From: Hysterium pulicare CBS 123377
Lineage: Eukaryota; Ascomycota; Dothideomycetes; Hysteriales; Hysteriaceae
Direction of reading: 5' to 3'
DNA length: 64,000 nt
NCBI GenBank assembly: GCA_000467715.1
Contig: AJFK01000155.1
Coordinates: 1-64,000 of the forward strand
Part shown: piece after piece, positions 24,569 to 35,824 of the stretch
How the letters are laid out: each line of letters begins with the position of its first letter
Numbering within the stretch: position 1 is the first letter of the stretch
Made by a program: the position numbers and the translations under genes
The notes under the pieces: model-generated
What the model was told of the DNA's origin: nothing
The model's input: the letters and a program-made list of their open reading frames with translations, nothing else
The model's database searches: none

Positions 24569-26032
24569 TTACCTCTTTTGCCTTCGCTGCCGCCCATGTC
24601 GTATCTGAACTACAACAAGACCTAGCGAAGCTAACATGATTCCAGTCAACAGCGTGAACGTCCATCCAACACCCATAGCATTTGCCATTGGAAGTATAGC
24701 CGCAGTGCCACCTGCTCCTATTAAGCATCTAGCCATGTTCAACGCCGCGGTCGCAGACGCCCCTCGATTCGAATACACGTCTACGAGATAAGTCGTAATA
24801 ACGCTCTGCATCGATGTAGCTGCCCATCCGAGGAAGAAGGTAGATACAAGAGGAACGGATACATGAGCATGTGCATGTAACGTCCAGCCAAACACTACTG
24901 TCGAGGCGCACTGCAACGCACTCCACAGCCAGACTGTTCTAAGTCGCGTCCATTCAAGCGGAAAGTCCTCTGAATTCCCAATGAAATTCTGCTTGATACG
25001 CCGGTAATCGGCATCGAGGATCTTGCTAGTGGTGACTGTTTCAATCATGGATCCAACACCATTGGCGATGAATGTCAGTCCGATCTGCATGTCATCGAGG
25101 CCGTAGGTACGGTTAAAGAGCGTGGACATGGCCGTAATTGTCATTTGCCAGACAGCATAGTAGATAGAAAGGACCACAATGATCGAGGTGACCTCCCCTC
25201 CAAACAGAATCTTCAGCGGACCCAGGAAATCTAACCGCACCGTCTTAGTCTCTCCGGCCAGAACCTCCAAGCCTTCACCTCTCTTTCTCTTTCTCAAGCA
25301 GTCAACTGGCCTCCTCATCCACCACCTCTCTTTCTCCAGCCCTCTCAACCCGGCCAATGTCTCGGGCAACCAGATGCCCAACAACACCCAAATTCCGCCC
25401 CCATAACATACCAAGAACCAGAACACGGCTCTCCATCCCAACCTCTCGCTTAGTGCTCCACCAATGACAGGCCCCATCGCAAGCGGTACCAACAGCCCAG
25501 CTTGGAAGAACCCCATATACTCACCCCTCTCCTCCCTAGCCGTGACATCGCCAACGACGCCCGCCCCCAGCGCAATGGTGCTCGCGGACCCAGCACTCTG
25601 CAGGCATCTCAGGACCAGGAGCTGATAATACCGCTTTGATTCCGCGAGGCCGATGCAAGAGCCTAGGAAGATCGAGAGGGTGATGAGGTAGGTGATGCGG
25701 CGGCCGTGGGAGTCGGACAGAGATGCCCAGATGGTTGGGGAAAGAGCTTGCATGATCATGTATGTCGTTATGGTGAGATTGAGGAGAGAGGGCGTTGCGT
25801 GGAGCGTCGTTGTTAGAGTGGGCAGGATGGGGAAGTAGATGTTTGAGGCGAGGCCGGAGAGAGTTCCAGAGAGGGAGGCGAGGAGGCAGAGGATGGTTTT
25901 CTGGGGTTTGGTGTATGGTGGTGATGGGGTTGGTGGTTGGTATAGTGGGATAGGAGGGGAGGATTCGGGGTCTTCTTGTGGTGGTAGTACATCTTCATCT
26001 GTGAGTTTTAAAGTAATTTCTTGGGAAGCCAT
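24569..26032 (-). CDS. MFS transporter, drug:H+ antiporter (DHA1/Qdr-like)
   Basis: Single exon, 487 residues. An acidic/Pro-rich cytosolic N-terminus (about 40 residues) precedes about 12 hydrophobic segments. The loop 2-3 motif A is LSDSHGRRITYL and the TM5 antiporter motif C reads GLLVPLAMGPVIGGAL, both characteristic of the 12-TM proton antiporter group. A central cytosolic loop follows TM6 (basic, RCKRKRGEG type). It probably exports small toxic or secondary compounds across the plasma membrane; the substrate is unknown. It has a TATA box about 59-66 bp before the start and is convergent with a Zn2Cys6 regulator, a usual fungal pairing. Confidence 0.9.
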   Translation of the reverse strand: MASQEITLKLTDEDVLPPQEDPESSPPIPLYQPPTPSPPYTKPQKTILCLLASLSGTLSGLASNIYFPILPTLTTTLHATPSLLNLTITTYMIMQALSPTIWASLSDSHGRRITYLITLSIFLGSCIGLAESKRYYQLLVLRCLQSAGSASTIALGAGVVGDVTAREERGEYMGFFQAGLLVPLAMGPVIGGALSERLGWRAVFWFLVCYGGGIWVLLGIWLPETLAGLRGLEKERWWMRRPVDCLRKRKRGEGLEVLAGETKTVRLDFLGPLKILFGGEVTSIIVVLSIYYAVWQMTITAMSTLFNRTYGLDDMQIGLTFIANGVGSMIETVTTSKILDADYRRIKQNFIGNSEDFPLEWTRLRTVWLWSALQCASTVVFGWTLHAHAHVSVPLVSTFFLGWAATSMQSVITTYLVDVYSNRGASATAALNMARCLIGAGGTAAILPMANAMGVGWTFTLLTGIMLASLGLVVVQIRHGRQRRQKR

Positions 26033-26090
26033 CTTGTACTATTGAGATTCTTTGAAATGGAGGATTGAACAACTTTAGGACCATCTATCC

Positions 26091-26098
26091 TTTTATAT
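26091..26098 (-). promoter_or_regulatory. TATA box of the MFS gene
   Basis: The minus strand reads GATATAAAAGG here, 59-66 bp upstream of the transporter ATG at 26032, the usual distance for a strongly regulated fungal promoter. Confidence 0.55.
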
Positions 26099-26225
26099 CG
26101 TATTTGAAACTGATACGTCTCTCTTGATGCCGACTTAATATTGCCAGACTTAACCGACTGTGGTAGGCGGTATCTTTTAACAGTGAATTCATGTCCAATC
26201 AATCCATCGCCAAAGGGGGCAACTC

Positions 26226-26238
26226 TCCGCAGTGCGGA
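26226..26238. promoter_or_regulatory. Candidate Zn2Cys6 operator (CGG palindrome)
   Basis: TCCGCAGTGCGGA is a perfect inverted repeat with a CCG-N5-CGG core, about 200 bp upstream of the MFS start. Further CGG and CCG triplets lie at 26262-26264, 26276-26278 and 26283-26285. Gal4-type proteins bind paired CGG triplets, so this is a candidate site for the adjacent regulator. That link is inference. Confidence 0.35.
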
Positions 26239-27047
26239 AAATTTCCTTTTAGAGTAAGGTGCGGAACCCTCTTTGCCGATCTCCGAACCTCAACCTTTTT
26301 AACTCCAAAGCACATCATGGATAACTTGTACTGCAGGCGGATTCTTAATGACACCTTCAATGCCCAGTTGCGTGCTTGAATTATCCACTCAAGTGGGGAG
26401 AGGATATACTACTCATTAATACCAGTTTCTCGGGCAGCTTTCTGTCTCATTAGGCCACTGGGGGTGTCGTTTTCAGTAGATGGGTCTGCGCCCACCAACT
26501 TCTTTACTGCCAGCCCACAAAGCCGATTCAGACTCGGTACAAGACGATAAAACAAATTGCCACCTTCAAGGTTAGTTAGAAGTAGGTTCTAAATAATGTC
26601 CATCTAGGTATGTATGGCTATGATAGAGGTCCCGCAATACGACAGACAAATAATGACACCCATAGTGGGCAAGTTGGGAAAGACTAACCCTGACCTCTTC
26701 AAAGTGATTCTTCAGGTAAGAGTTGCAATGATTTCGGGAATTGCTCCCGTTATTCTCCGCATGTCTAAGGCGTGTGGATTCTCCCATTCCATTGCAGTAG
26801 TCTACTGATCAGCATCCATTTTTCAGGGTACGCTGTTATGCTACTCAACGGAGAATTAGAGGTAGATGCGCACATCCGATCATAGATCTTACCGTCAGAG
26901 AGTATTCCAAAATGCACGATTAATCTCTTCTTTTCAGTGTCTAACCTTTTCCTCATTCCAAGAGCTGCCCGCTCACCATTCCCAGACTCGAAAAAAACAC
27001 CCGAAAAGGAGAGTATTCTCTCCAACTCGAACCTTAGCACTTAGGAG

Positions 27048-27195
27048 GCAAAAAGTTCAGAGGCCCCAGCCTCCTATGAAAACACCCGAAAGCGTTTTAT
27101 CGCCGGCTTTCCGAGGGCTTCCTCTGACGGGACGTTTGGCCCGTCAGAACCACTCGTTCGACCGAGCCAGCAGTGGGCTGCTGACGGGATGTTGG
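27048..27195 (+). repeat. Dispersed repeat, copy A
   Basis: Shares with 53668-53787 a core reading GTTCAGAGGCCCC(a/t)GCCTCC plus TATGAAAAC, then GTTTTATC-CCGG, then ACCGAGCCA-CA-GGGCTG-TGAC-GGA. Same orientation, with small indels. No coding domain or terminal inverted repeat was seen. It could be part of a decayed mobile element or a conserved non-coding element. Confidence 0.6.
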
Positions 27196-27939
27196 CAAAA
27201 TAATACAGTTCATATACCACCAGCCAGGATGCGAATGTGGTTGAGCTGTCATGCGATGCACGAATCTGGAAGGAAGCGGAGCCCCGTGGCGAGCAAGGTT
27301 TGATTGCTCGATCTCCTGATGCTCCTTTACAACTGCTCTCTGCCTTCCTATCAAGGCAGTTGTGCGGGCGTTGGGCTGCGATGTAAACCACGTGCTTGCC
27401 GTAAGGGGCAACCTCGCGTCTAAGAATCGACCAAGCAAGACAAATCCGTACGTATGCGCCTACTATGTTCTTCCTTGCGACATCCTCTCTCTCCATTGTG
27501 GACTATGGGCGCTTTTAGATGGCAAAGCGTCACAGTCTCATCGTTCACTTCTGTGCTGTTTCGATAAAGCCATTGCTGAGATCGGGTAGTGTTACCATTC
27601 ACTAGTAAGCTTGCTTTGGTTGAGAGCGAAGGGTTTCAATGTGGTAAAGGTTGCTCGAGAAGAGCTACAGCTTTGCTACGCATTGATACTGTCAAGCAAT
27701 TCCGCCGTGACAGACACAGGGCCTAACCATAACCCAGCCGAAAACAGTAAACACTATAACACAATGTGATGCCGCCCATCCCAAACTCTAAACAACACCT
27801 CCAAACCATGCACAAATGACGTATACAGGCCCATAAAACACCACGCAATGCAATTCCGACACCAAAGACCCCCAATCCATCTCCTCAACCCCTAATACGA
27901 CGCGTGAAAGTGAAGCGGGACAAGAACAACGACAACCTC

Positions 27940-29966
27940 TCAATACATATCCAGGTCCACAATCACCTTCAACACACCCTCAGCCCACGCGGCATTCCGA
28001 ATATCCGTCTTCGCGTTCTCCCAATCGTCCTCGGATTCAACCTCCTGAATGCCATTCGAGACCAACACCTTGACTTTGCAAGGAGGTAGCTTGCCATGCA
28101 AGTTCCCCAGTACATCATTGGGATTGAGCATTCCGGCGGTTGGATTGGCGTGATCGGCATTCGATGCGGTTCTACTTGCTGGTTGTGAGGGTAAGGTAGA
28201 GTCTTTTCGAGGGGCCTTGGCGTCGGCTCTCAAGGCAGCAGCAGCAAGACCGACGGCAGCAGCAGTAACGGCATCACCGATGCTACGGACCGTTTCGGGT
28301 TCTACGCTTTCAGTGCTTCCCCGAAGCGCCGGATACATGCTCTTTGCTATCTTCAACAGCATCAGAATCTCGTCGTAGAGCTCTGTGAGGCTGAAGGCTT
28401 CGTTGACTCGGTCTTTAACGGTGGTGGAATTGAGCTTTGCTAAGTTTTTAATGAGAATGAGGTGGATTGTGTGGAAGAGAAATTGACGTTTTGGCAGCGG
28501 TTTGATGTCGATGGTTTCCAGATCGATCGCTTTGGGAGATGTGTTTTCGGAAACCACTGTGTTTTCAGGAACAATGTTGTTAGATGAGCTTGGTATAACT
28601 CCCGCGAAAGACATTTCGATGGCGGATGGAGAATGGTAATTATGTGAGTGTCTATGATGTGTTGCTGATGGTGATGGTGATGTTTGTTGAGAATGCTGAG
28701 ATGGAATGAGAGTGGAAGCCAGTGTCGGGTCGAAGGCTGTTTGCTATAAACATGTTAGCTACTTCCAATTCAAAGTGTAACGCAGCTTACAAGCTGGTCT
28801 AATGCCCCAGTGCTATCGACGCTGCCCAGGCTGAATTCGCTCTCAAGCACCTGCCCGGCTTCTGCGCTCCCTTCCTTCTTCTTTCCTCCACCCTTTCTTG
28901 TCTCGATAGCGTACATCCGTTGCCTCTCGTTCGTCACCATACGCCTGAGCAACGGTGTTACTAGACTGATGATCTTATTTCCATCTCTCGGCCATATCCA
29001 CCGTCGACCTTCCACTGCAACACTTTCCTCTCCCAATGCTCTCGCAGCATCTATCGCTTCTCTCTCACCAGGCTTCTCGACATGTTCCCCGAAAAATTGT
29101 TCGCCCGCGCCGTCGTTTAGAAAGTCCCGTACGCAATTGAAAAGGCGCAGTTTTACCATGTCTGTGTCCCCCTTTCCACGATTTCCCACACAGCTCTGAC
29201 GCTCAGGATGTGCAAGATCAAGCATGTAAGCTTTTGCCTGGGCTTGAAGATGCAGGAAATTTTCAGGGGTAAGTTGAAGTGACATAAACAGCTTCGACAT
29301 CGGAGGACGGGTGTACTTCTTCGATGTTTGGGTGGATGGTTTCCTAAACAAAGCCGCGGCGGAATGGACTCCAGCAGCGCGTGCGTCAGAAAGGTGATCT
29401 AGATTGGGGGATGTGTCATTGTGATCATCAACACTGGTGTTCTGCATGGGGCTTTCTGGCGTAGGGAGGTCGGGATCGGTTGGTATTGAGGTATCAGAGA
29501 GTTTTGTGCGTTTGTTGCTGGGACCACTACCTCCCACACCTTGTGTCGTATCATCGTTGCCCATATCATCTAGTGGAGGACTGGATACACGTTTCCGCTT
29601 TCCCCTGTTCTGTTGAGATGGCTGCAGCCCCGTCGCACCTTTTCTAGGAGCTCTCCTAGATTTTTCCACCCTGTTAACTTCTGATGACGCCTGAGCTTGT
29701 CCTGCTGCAGTGGTCGCAGCTTCAAGGAGCTCCACGAGATTGTGATTTTGTTCCAAATGGCCATCTGCTAGGGCATTTGAGTTCTGTCCGTCAAATCTGT
29801 TCATCTCATTGTGGGCTTGTGCGGCCTCAGAATAGAGGGAAGCTGTGTGTGCGATAGATGATGGCAGGACATATTCCTCATCTTCCGATGCGCCATAGGG
29901 TTGGCCGTTGACATTGTTCTGATAGCTATGCTCGTGCATTTGGTAGTATGGAGCGTTCGTAGACAT
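27940..29966 (-). CDS. Conserved fungal nuclear-type protein, function unknown
   Basis: Exons 29966-28791 and 28743-27940, with a 47-nt intron (GTAAGC, branch CTAAC, acceptor TAG, phase 0); 659 residues. The two long frames look like separate genes, but the second frame continues open through the splice acceptor without a stop, so one gene is the better reading. Residues 121-126 (RGKRKR) look like a nuclear localisation signal. About 220-375 form a compact conserved block (MSKLFMSLQLTPENFLHLQA, then DMVKLRLFNCVRDFL and RRWIWPRDGNKIISLVTPLL). The C-terminal part has helical segments and an Ala-rich stretch. I do not recognise a named domain. A chromatin or transcription role would be a guess. 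Confidence 0.75.
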
Positions 29967-30706
29967 TGTAGCATTTGACCCGAGGACATCTGCTCATCGG
30001 CAAGTTATGTGCATATCCACTATTCAAGATAGTTTCGAGCTCTCTTGAGGCCAGTGCAAGCTAAGGTACAAGCAGATGGAAAGTTGAGGGAGGAGGGCGG
30101 ATTGCAGATTGCTGGAAAGATAGGTGGTTAGCTTTTGAATGCGTCATATTTGGCATAGATCGAGCCACGCAATGCGCACCTGAGCCAGGCTTGATTGCTT
30201 TGGCAATTGCTTGGTGAAGACAATCGGAGCAACAGCTCTTAAATGTTGGATGGTTGCGATGGAGGTTTGCGATGTTTGCTTGGTGTTGTTTTGCACTGTT
30301 TGACTGTCTTGCTGGCATGTGGGTCTTGGCAGTCATTCTCAGCGGGCAATACAATTCCAGGTACGCATATCAATCACTGCAGGCAGCACCATGGCTCGAA
30401 GGCTGACAATTAAAGTCTCTATGCTCTATGACATCCCAGGCTGGATGTTTCAACAGTATATCGTACATTCTCCTCCTCCTCCATGACCCTAGATGCTCAT
30501 CTTCAAGTAAGATATCATACAAGAATGTAACTCAGCCAAACATGCCCAGAATAATGCTTCCATGCCCCAACGCCTGTAAGCCGTACAATGCAAATAACAT
30601 CTACCTTACGAGCCAAATAGCCGAAACAATGAAGCCCGGCGGAGCTTCGTGAACCCATATTATTAGAGATGTTTTTAGGCGCCAAACTCCCCCGCATTCG
30701 GTCTTC
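29967..30706. other. Intergenic
   Basis: Promoter side of the nuclear-type gene and 3' flank of the DUF3431 gene. Short frames on both strands show no domain. Confidence 0.5.
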
Positions 30707-31942
30707 TTAAAAGCCATCTCCCTCATGCCACTCTCGTCCCGCCTCCATCGCTCGATTCTTTGGGTCGTTGCCTCTCTCCGAGGCGGCTGCTGTTTTGCCA
30801 TCGACAATTGGCCGCAGTCTTTCGATCTCCGCTTTGAGTTCTTTATCCTTTCCAGGTTCTGGGACATCAAGCTGTTGCGCCTCTCCAAAGCGACCCTCCT
30901 CTTCTGCTTCCGCGATGGCCTGTTTCATCTCCTCCCACCTTCGGAGATCACCTTCTCTGTCCCGCATTTCTTGTCTGGTTCTGATGAAATCATCGTATTC
31001 ATCTTTGCCACCAAAGCAAACGCCATAGCCATCGCACAAACAGGCGTGAATTTCGGGGCAAAATTTGTTACTGCCAGTGAACACAAATTGCCAAACATAT
31101 TCCCAGATACGCCCGGAAATGTTATCTTCCAGAGGCGTGTGCAACAGCCAGTCGCGGTACCAAACATAGCTGGCAAGAGGTCTTGCTTGGATCCGTTCGC
31201 GAGATAGCGCAAACTGGGCACAACAGGGTTGAGCTAGAACCTCGGGGACTTCGTCAAGAGGGAAAAGCTCGCTCCAAGATTTGGCCATGACTGTTTCCTC
31301 TTGCTTGTAGACGTTTTCTTGGGTTTCGCCAGGATGCATCCAATCCGGGCAGCCGGGGTCCCAGCTACACCGAAAGTTCATATATCCCTCTCTCCATACT
31401 CGGGCGCGGCTGAGTCGGCTGACCATTGAGGCAGCATTACTACCTAGTAATTCCTCGTTGTGCCAGGCGAACTGATGAGCATGCATGAACATAGCAACAT
31501 CTGGTAGATCGTCGTAGTTTTCTATTATCCACGAAAGGTAGATCATGACCTCGTGGCCCTTGTTCTTGGGGGGATGTAGCGGAGCTGTCGGATCATCCGC
31601 GACGTATATGGCTGTCGGCTGATTCGGAAGGTTTTGCTTGATCCAGTCCACGTCCTCATTTTTTACCCTAGGAATTACAAGAATGGATGTGTAATTGTAT
31701 CCGGCAGGCATCGGGCTGCCTTTCTTGAAGACTGGCTTGGGGTTCCAATTGCCATACTCTCCTCCATATGGTGACCCTTTAGTCCCCTGGGGTTTTTGTT
31801 CCTCAGGTAATGTCTCACCCAGTCCGATATGTTGGGGTAGTCCCTTCCACGTCTCTTTTACGGTAGCACTGTGATATAGGAAGAAGACGAGTAAGACTGC
31901 GGTGAGAGCGAAGAGAGGTATGAATTTCCTTTGCAGAGCCAT
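30707..31942 (-). CDS. DUF3431 family type II membrane protein
   Basis: Single exon, 411 residues. A short basic N-terminus then one hydrophobic segment (about residues 8-25, FIPLFALTAVLLVFFLYHSA) gives a type II (Golgi/ER) topology. The lumenal part matches the fungal DUF3431 family: TSILVIPRVKNEDVDWI, YIVADDP-like strand, FMHAHQFAWHNEE, FRCSWDPGCPDW and a Cys-rich CCAQFALSRERI block. The family often sits with glycosyltransferases and is thought to be glycan-related, but no reaction is proven. The C-terminal 70 residues are charged and helical. Compatible with a soluble lumenal enzyme tethered to the membrane. Confidence 0.85.
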   Translation of the reverse strand: MALQRKFIPLFALTAVLLVFFLYHSATVKETWKGLPQHIGLGETLPEEQKPQGTKGSPYGGEYGNWNPKPVFKKGSPMPAGYNYTSILVIPRVKNEDVDWIKQNLPNQPTAIYVADDPTAPLHPPKNKGHEVMIYLSWIIENYDDLPDVAMFMHAHQFAWHNEELLGSNAASMVSRLSRARVWREGYMNFRCSWDPGCPDWMHPGETQENVYKQEETVMAKSWSELFPLDEVPEVLAQPCCAQFALSRERIQARPLASYVWYRDWLLHTPLEDNISGRIWEYVWQFVFTGSNKFCPEIHACLCDGYGVCFGGKDEYDDFIRTRQEMRDREGDLRRWEEMKQAIAEAEEEGRFGEAQQLDVPEPGKDKELKAEIERLRPIVDGKTAAASERGNDPKNRAMEAGREWHEGDGF

Positions 31943-34162
31943 GATTTAGAAAGAGGAGGAGGCAGTTGCCCGCACGAAAGTGGATGAAGAGCGAGAGGGC
32001 CGGTTCATAAATATAAAAGATCTATGATACCACGAAAACCATTAGCCTGAGGAACAAGTTTGGAGTGTGGTCACCAGTTGTGCGCCCATGTCGAGCGATA
32101 AGGATGCGCCAAATTATTAGGAAAGATGTAGCTACCTATAGCGATTAAAAAGTTACGTGGTCAACGGTGTGAATGGGCAACGCAGAAATCGGGATTCAAT
32201 GCGTCCAAGCGAGGGGCGTATAGCTCGGAAAAAAATGGGTATCTTTTCGATGACGAAGTGGAAGAGAGAGAGTCAACAAAGACCTCGAAGTAGATTCATG
32301 GACCCAGCGACTGTGAGGGAGGTGACGCAGCTGACGAAGAAGCGTGCGGAACAGGAACACAGTGCACAGAAGGCAGGCAAGACATCCCTTATGGGGGCTG
32401 AGAGTCGCAATGGCATTCCCCTTCAGCGAGGCCCGTCCACCAAGATTCGATTGGTACAGCTGCTAGTGCATACGCCCTTGTCCCTGTCTGGTTTGGCGGC
32501 TGCGCAACCCAGCCAGCCTGGACCGGGTTTCTGAGGGGCGCTTTTCGCTTTTCGCAGGCTTGCGCGTCGATCATATTGAATCCCGAGCAATGAACACCAC
32601 CACAGCTGAACAGGTGCGAGCAGCATGATTCACAGAACGTCTCTGTTGCTTCCAAGATGAAAGGCGAATAACATTTTTCATTTTTCATTTTTCATTTATG
32701 ATGCATGATACCTTTGCTACTGACTCTGGCCCACCGAGTGTGAGGGTCAGCCACCCGCGCAGCACAAGGCTGAGGCCAACGCCACCATCCCTGTGTTACC
32801 TGCAGAAATGCAACGGAATGTGAGAGAGATTACGCGTCTGAGCTACAATACGGGCGCGACTCATGTTTGATAAGATAAATGCTCGCTACTCATCTTCTGC
32901 CATTCCAACGGCAACTACATCTAATAGCAGTGCGAAAGCAGTGGAACGACTTGCGCTCCAGCACGTTACTACATTGTCGTACCAGAGATATACAAAATCT
33001 CTTTGTTGCATTTAGGGCAGCAGTCGACACCAGTGTCTGAACTTGCAGCGGACTACTTCCCAGTCATAACATTGCGGATGGACGCATTTTGTCCGTTTCA
33101 AACGGTCAGTTGCGCTTGTTTGCAGTAATAACGTTGCCCGACGGCTACGTGCTGTCCACTTGCGACAAGCACAGCGGAAAGATACAGGAAATGACTGGTA
33201 GAAGAATGCAAAACAAACGAGGAAGTAGCAAATCTGGGGGCACTCACCGCAGTTCCCAACCAATGATTCTTTCTGCCCGCACGTCTCTCGTTGACCGTTT
33301 GCCGTCGGGTATTTGCTGTGAACAGAGTGATGTGAAGTCTTCTTCAAGGTCGTCACACGAATGGCTTAGTTGATTTTATCGCTAGTGATGTTACGGCTCG
33401 CTCCATTTTCCCGTGTTTCGTATGCTCTTCATTTGGACGTCTTACCGATGGGCTGTCGACCGAGATTTGGTATTTATACAGGGTTGCACGCGAATATTAA
33501 TCGTCAATCGATCCATGGCTGATGTTGAGAAGTCGGCACATGGTGTTAATGCAAGCTCCCTTCATGTTGCATTCTAGGGCAGGAGCCGCTGTTGGCATTG
33601 TGGAGGGACTAGTTTTGAACTTTGCTGATCAGAGCCCACCCCAAAGACTGCCGATGGATGATTATGGGAAGTACAAAGACAAGGCTGAAGGTGTTGGGTT
33701 GTTGGGACTGATTATGTCTGTGATGTCCTAGGACGAGTCGAAGGGAAACGCATAGTAGTACAATTTGGTGCCGTTGTGATGTAGACGCATTCTGCCTCAG
33801 GACAAGCCGTCGCGTCAACAACCTTGAACGCATTGCTGCAAACCAGTTCTCCCAAGGAAATCCACCGATCATGCCGAAGACCAAAGGTAGGTGACGGCTG
33901 AGCATTGCTGTTTCGAAGCATACCATTTTATAACTCCGCCGTGTGAAAACCCAGATCGAAGCTGTAACTTTTGTCGAAGGAAAATTGCCGGAAAGCTGTG
34001 TTCACAGTGCTGAATTAAACCGAGAATGGCAAATGAAGAGAAAGTGGCGGAGTGTTAAATAGAGAAGGGAAATTGTCGCAAAGAAAGTCTTTCGGAGAAT
34101 GTTGGAAGTCTCCTATGGTTCCTCAAAACCGCTTTGAATCTGTAACGGTCAGTCAAGGGGAT
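31943..34162. other. Intergenic
   Basis: 2.2 kb. The left part holds the DUF3431 promoter (AT-rich TTTTATATTTATG on the minus strand near 32010-32025). A CATTTTT microsatellite lies at 32672-32697. The right end is the 3' flank of the RRM gene. Several short frames have no domain and are not called. Confidence 0.5.
32672..32697. repeat. CATTTTT microsatellite
   Basis: About 3.7 copies of the 7-bp unit CATTTTT in non-coding DNA. Confidence 0.75.
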
Positions 34163-35236
34163 TTATTGGTGGTGGCGATAGTCATCACCGCGGTCATCGT
34201 AAGACCTGCCACCGCCATAGGCATCTCGACCTTCTTTGTGAGGAGCATCAGCGTAGCCTGCTCCAGCTGCTCCACCAGCGGGTGGTGCAGAGCGATCATA
34301 ATATCCTCCTCCACGTCGGTCATCTCCTCGACCTCCATAACGGTCATCGCGGGATGAAGCGTAGCGGTCGACACCTCGAGGGCCATAGTCATCTCGCTCA
34401 CGGCGTCCATAGCTTCGTTCCTCACGGTCGCGGGAGCCTCGATACCCTCCACCATAATCATCGCGTCGACCGTAGCCTCCGCGACGATCTTCATAACGAT
34501 CGTTGAATCGTCCACCGCCTCGACCTCCTCGGCCGCCGCTGAATCCTTCTGCAAGGACGATTAGCTCATACTAACGCATGTATCAGTAAGAGGGGGCTTA
34601 CCTCGCTTGGGAGGACCATAATATTTGCCGGGTGTAGGGGTTCGTGGACGGGCACGTCGGGCCTTCTCAATACTCAGTGTTCTACCCTGATGGACTTCAC
34701 CTTGTAGGCCTTCTTTGGCAGCATCGGCCTGATCCGAAGTCACCATCTTCACAAATCCGAAACCACGAGACTCGCGAGTGTGAGGATCACGCATGATGTT
34801 GCATTTCTCCACCTCACCGTATTTCTCAAAGAGACGGGTGACTTCCTCTTCTGAGAGATTGGGATGAATACCGGTGACAAAGAGGTTGGAGCCTGGGTTG
34901 CGAGAGCCCTCATCGTCTTGCTGGCGAGGCTCTGGGGGAGGGCCACTTTGTTACTGTCAGCTCACGAACCATGGCGCTATCGAGTGTGTGAATCTTGTCT
35001 TACCGGCTATCCATGCGATCGCGATCCATTGGAGAAGCACTGCGAGCGCGAGAGTCATCATGGTCACGACGATCACCACGAGGCGAACGGCTTCTGTCGC
35101 GGTCGTATCCACGAGGCTCATCTACGCGTTAGAAATTAGCAAGACCGCGAACTCAAATCTGAAGTCGGTGTCGCAATAGAATAACAAACGCACCATCATA
35201 GCCACGCGTTTCGGTTTCGTAATCCATGGAGGCCAT
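34163..35236 (-). CDS. RNA-binding protein with RS/RD N-terminus, one RRM and an RGG-rich tail (Tra2-like)
   Basis: Four exons: 35236-35194, 35121-35004, 34945-34602, 34548-34163; all introns have GT donors (GTGCGT, GTAAGA, GTAAGC) and AG acceptors, and frames join at phases 1, 2, 1; 296 residues. An N-terminal Arg/Ser/Asp-rich segment (RDRSRSPRGDRR) precedes one RRM: RNP2 LFVTGI, RNP1 RGFGFVKM, with EEEVTRLFEKYGEVEKC between. The tail after PPKRG is rich in RGG, RDD and YGG units. This order resembles Tra2/SR-type splicing factors of filamentous fungi. Likely a nuclear mRNA-processing or mRNP protein. The minus-strand frame 34153-34554 that looks acidic is a wrong-frame reading of the last exon. 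Confidence 0.9.
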
Positions 35237-35824
35237 GGCACTGCAGACAACTCAAGTAAAGTTTGTCAGGTTGTGGTTCGGAAGAGTTGCACGAGAGTGA
35301 CAAGCGCGTGAGCTGTCAGCGAAAAGCTTGTACGGGCTCGCTTGAGGACGAGGAACTGCCAAAAGTCAAATCAAGAAATGAGAAGGCCGCTCAATGTAGT
35401 GCGAGGTGAAGGAGTGAGCGTGAGGTAGAGAGAGGTTGTGGTTGAGGTGTAGGTTCAACGGACAAAGCGAAAAGACGCAGGGTTGTGATGTGCATTTACG
35501 CGAGCTGAGGGAAGGCAGGAAGGGTGGCTTCGGTTTGTGCTGAGGCTGAGAGGCCCCAGGCAACGACGAGTCCACAATTCATCCACTTAATCTGGAATTC
35601 AACCACAATTATTATGCCGATACACTATAATATACAGAAGTGAAGCCCCGATAACCTCTGCTGATCCGCCAATGAAGCACTTGTAAAACCAATCAACTCC
35701 AGCGCGCCTCCGCCAATCTTGATGTCGCTAATAATTTACAAGCAAGAAAATGCCGAAGTAACACAAAACCCTGCCTGGAGCGAGCCTCGTCTGCCATGCT
35801 TATGCCGAATGAAAAGCTACACCA
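35237..35824. other. Intergenic
   Basis: Promoter of the RRM gene and 3' flank of the Nto1-like gene. Nothing else recognised. Confidence 0.5.

Larger units (their letters stand above)
26033..27939. other. Intergenic with MFS promoter and repeat copy A
   Basis: 1.9 kb holding the MFS promoter (TATA and CGG palindrome at its left end) and, near 27050-27195, one copy of a dispersed repeat. The right end is the 3' flank of the nuclear-type gene. No gene is supported. Confidence 0.5.

Noticed and set aside
32157-32534. 125-codon + frame
   Set aside because: Atypical composition, no domain, lies in intergenic DNA.
34153-34554. 133-codon minus frame over the last RRM exon
   Set aside because: Wrong frame; the spliced frame gives the RGG tail and the proper stop at 34163.
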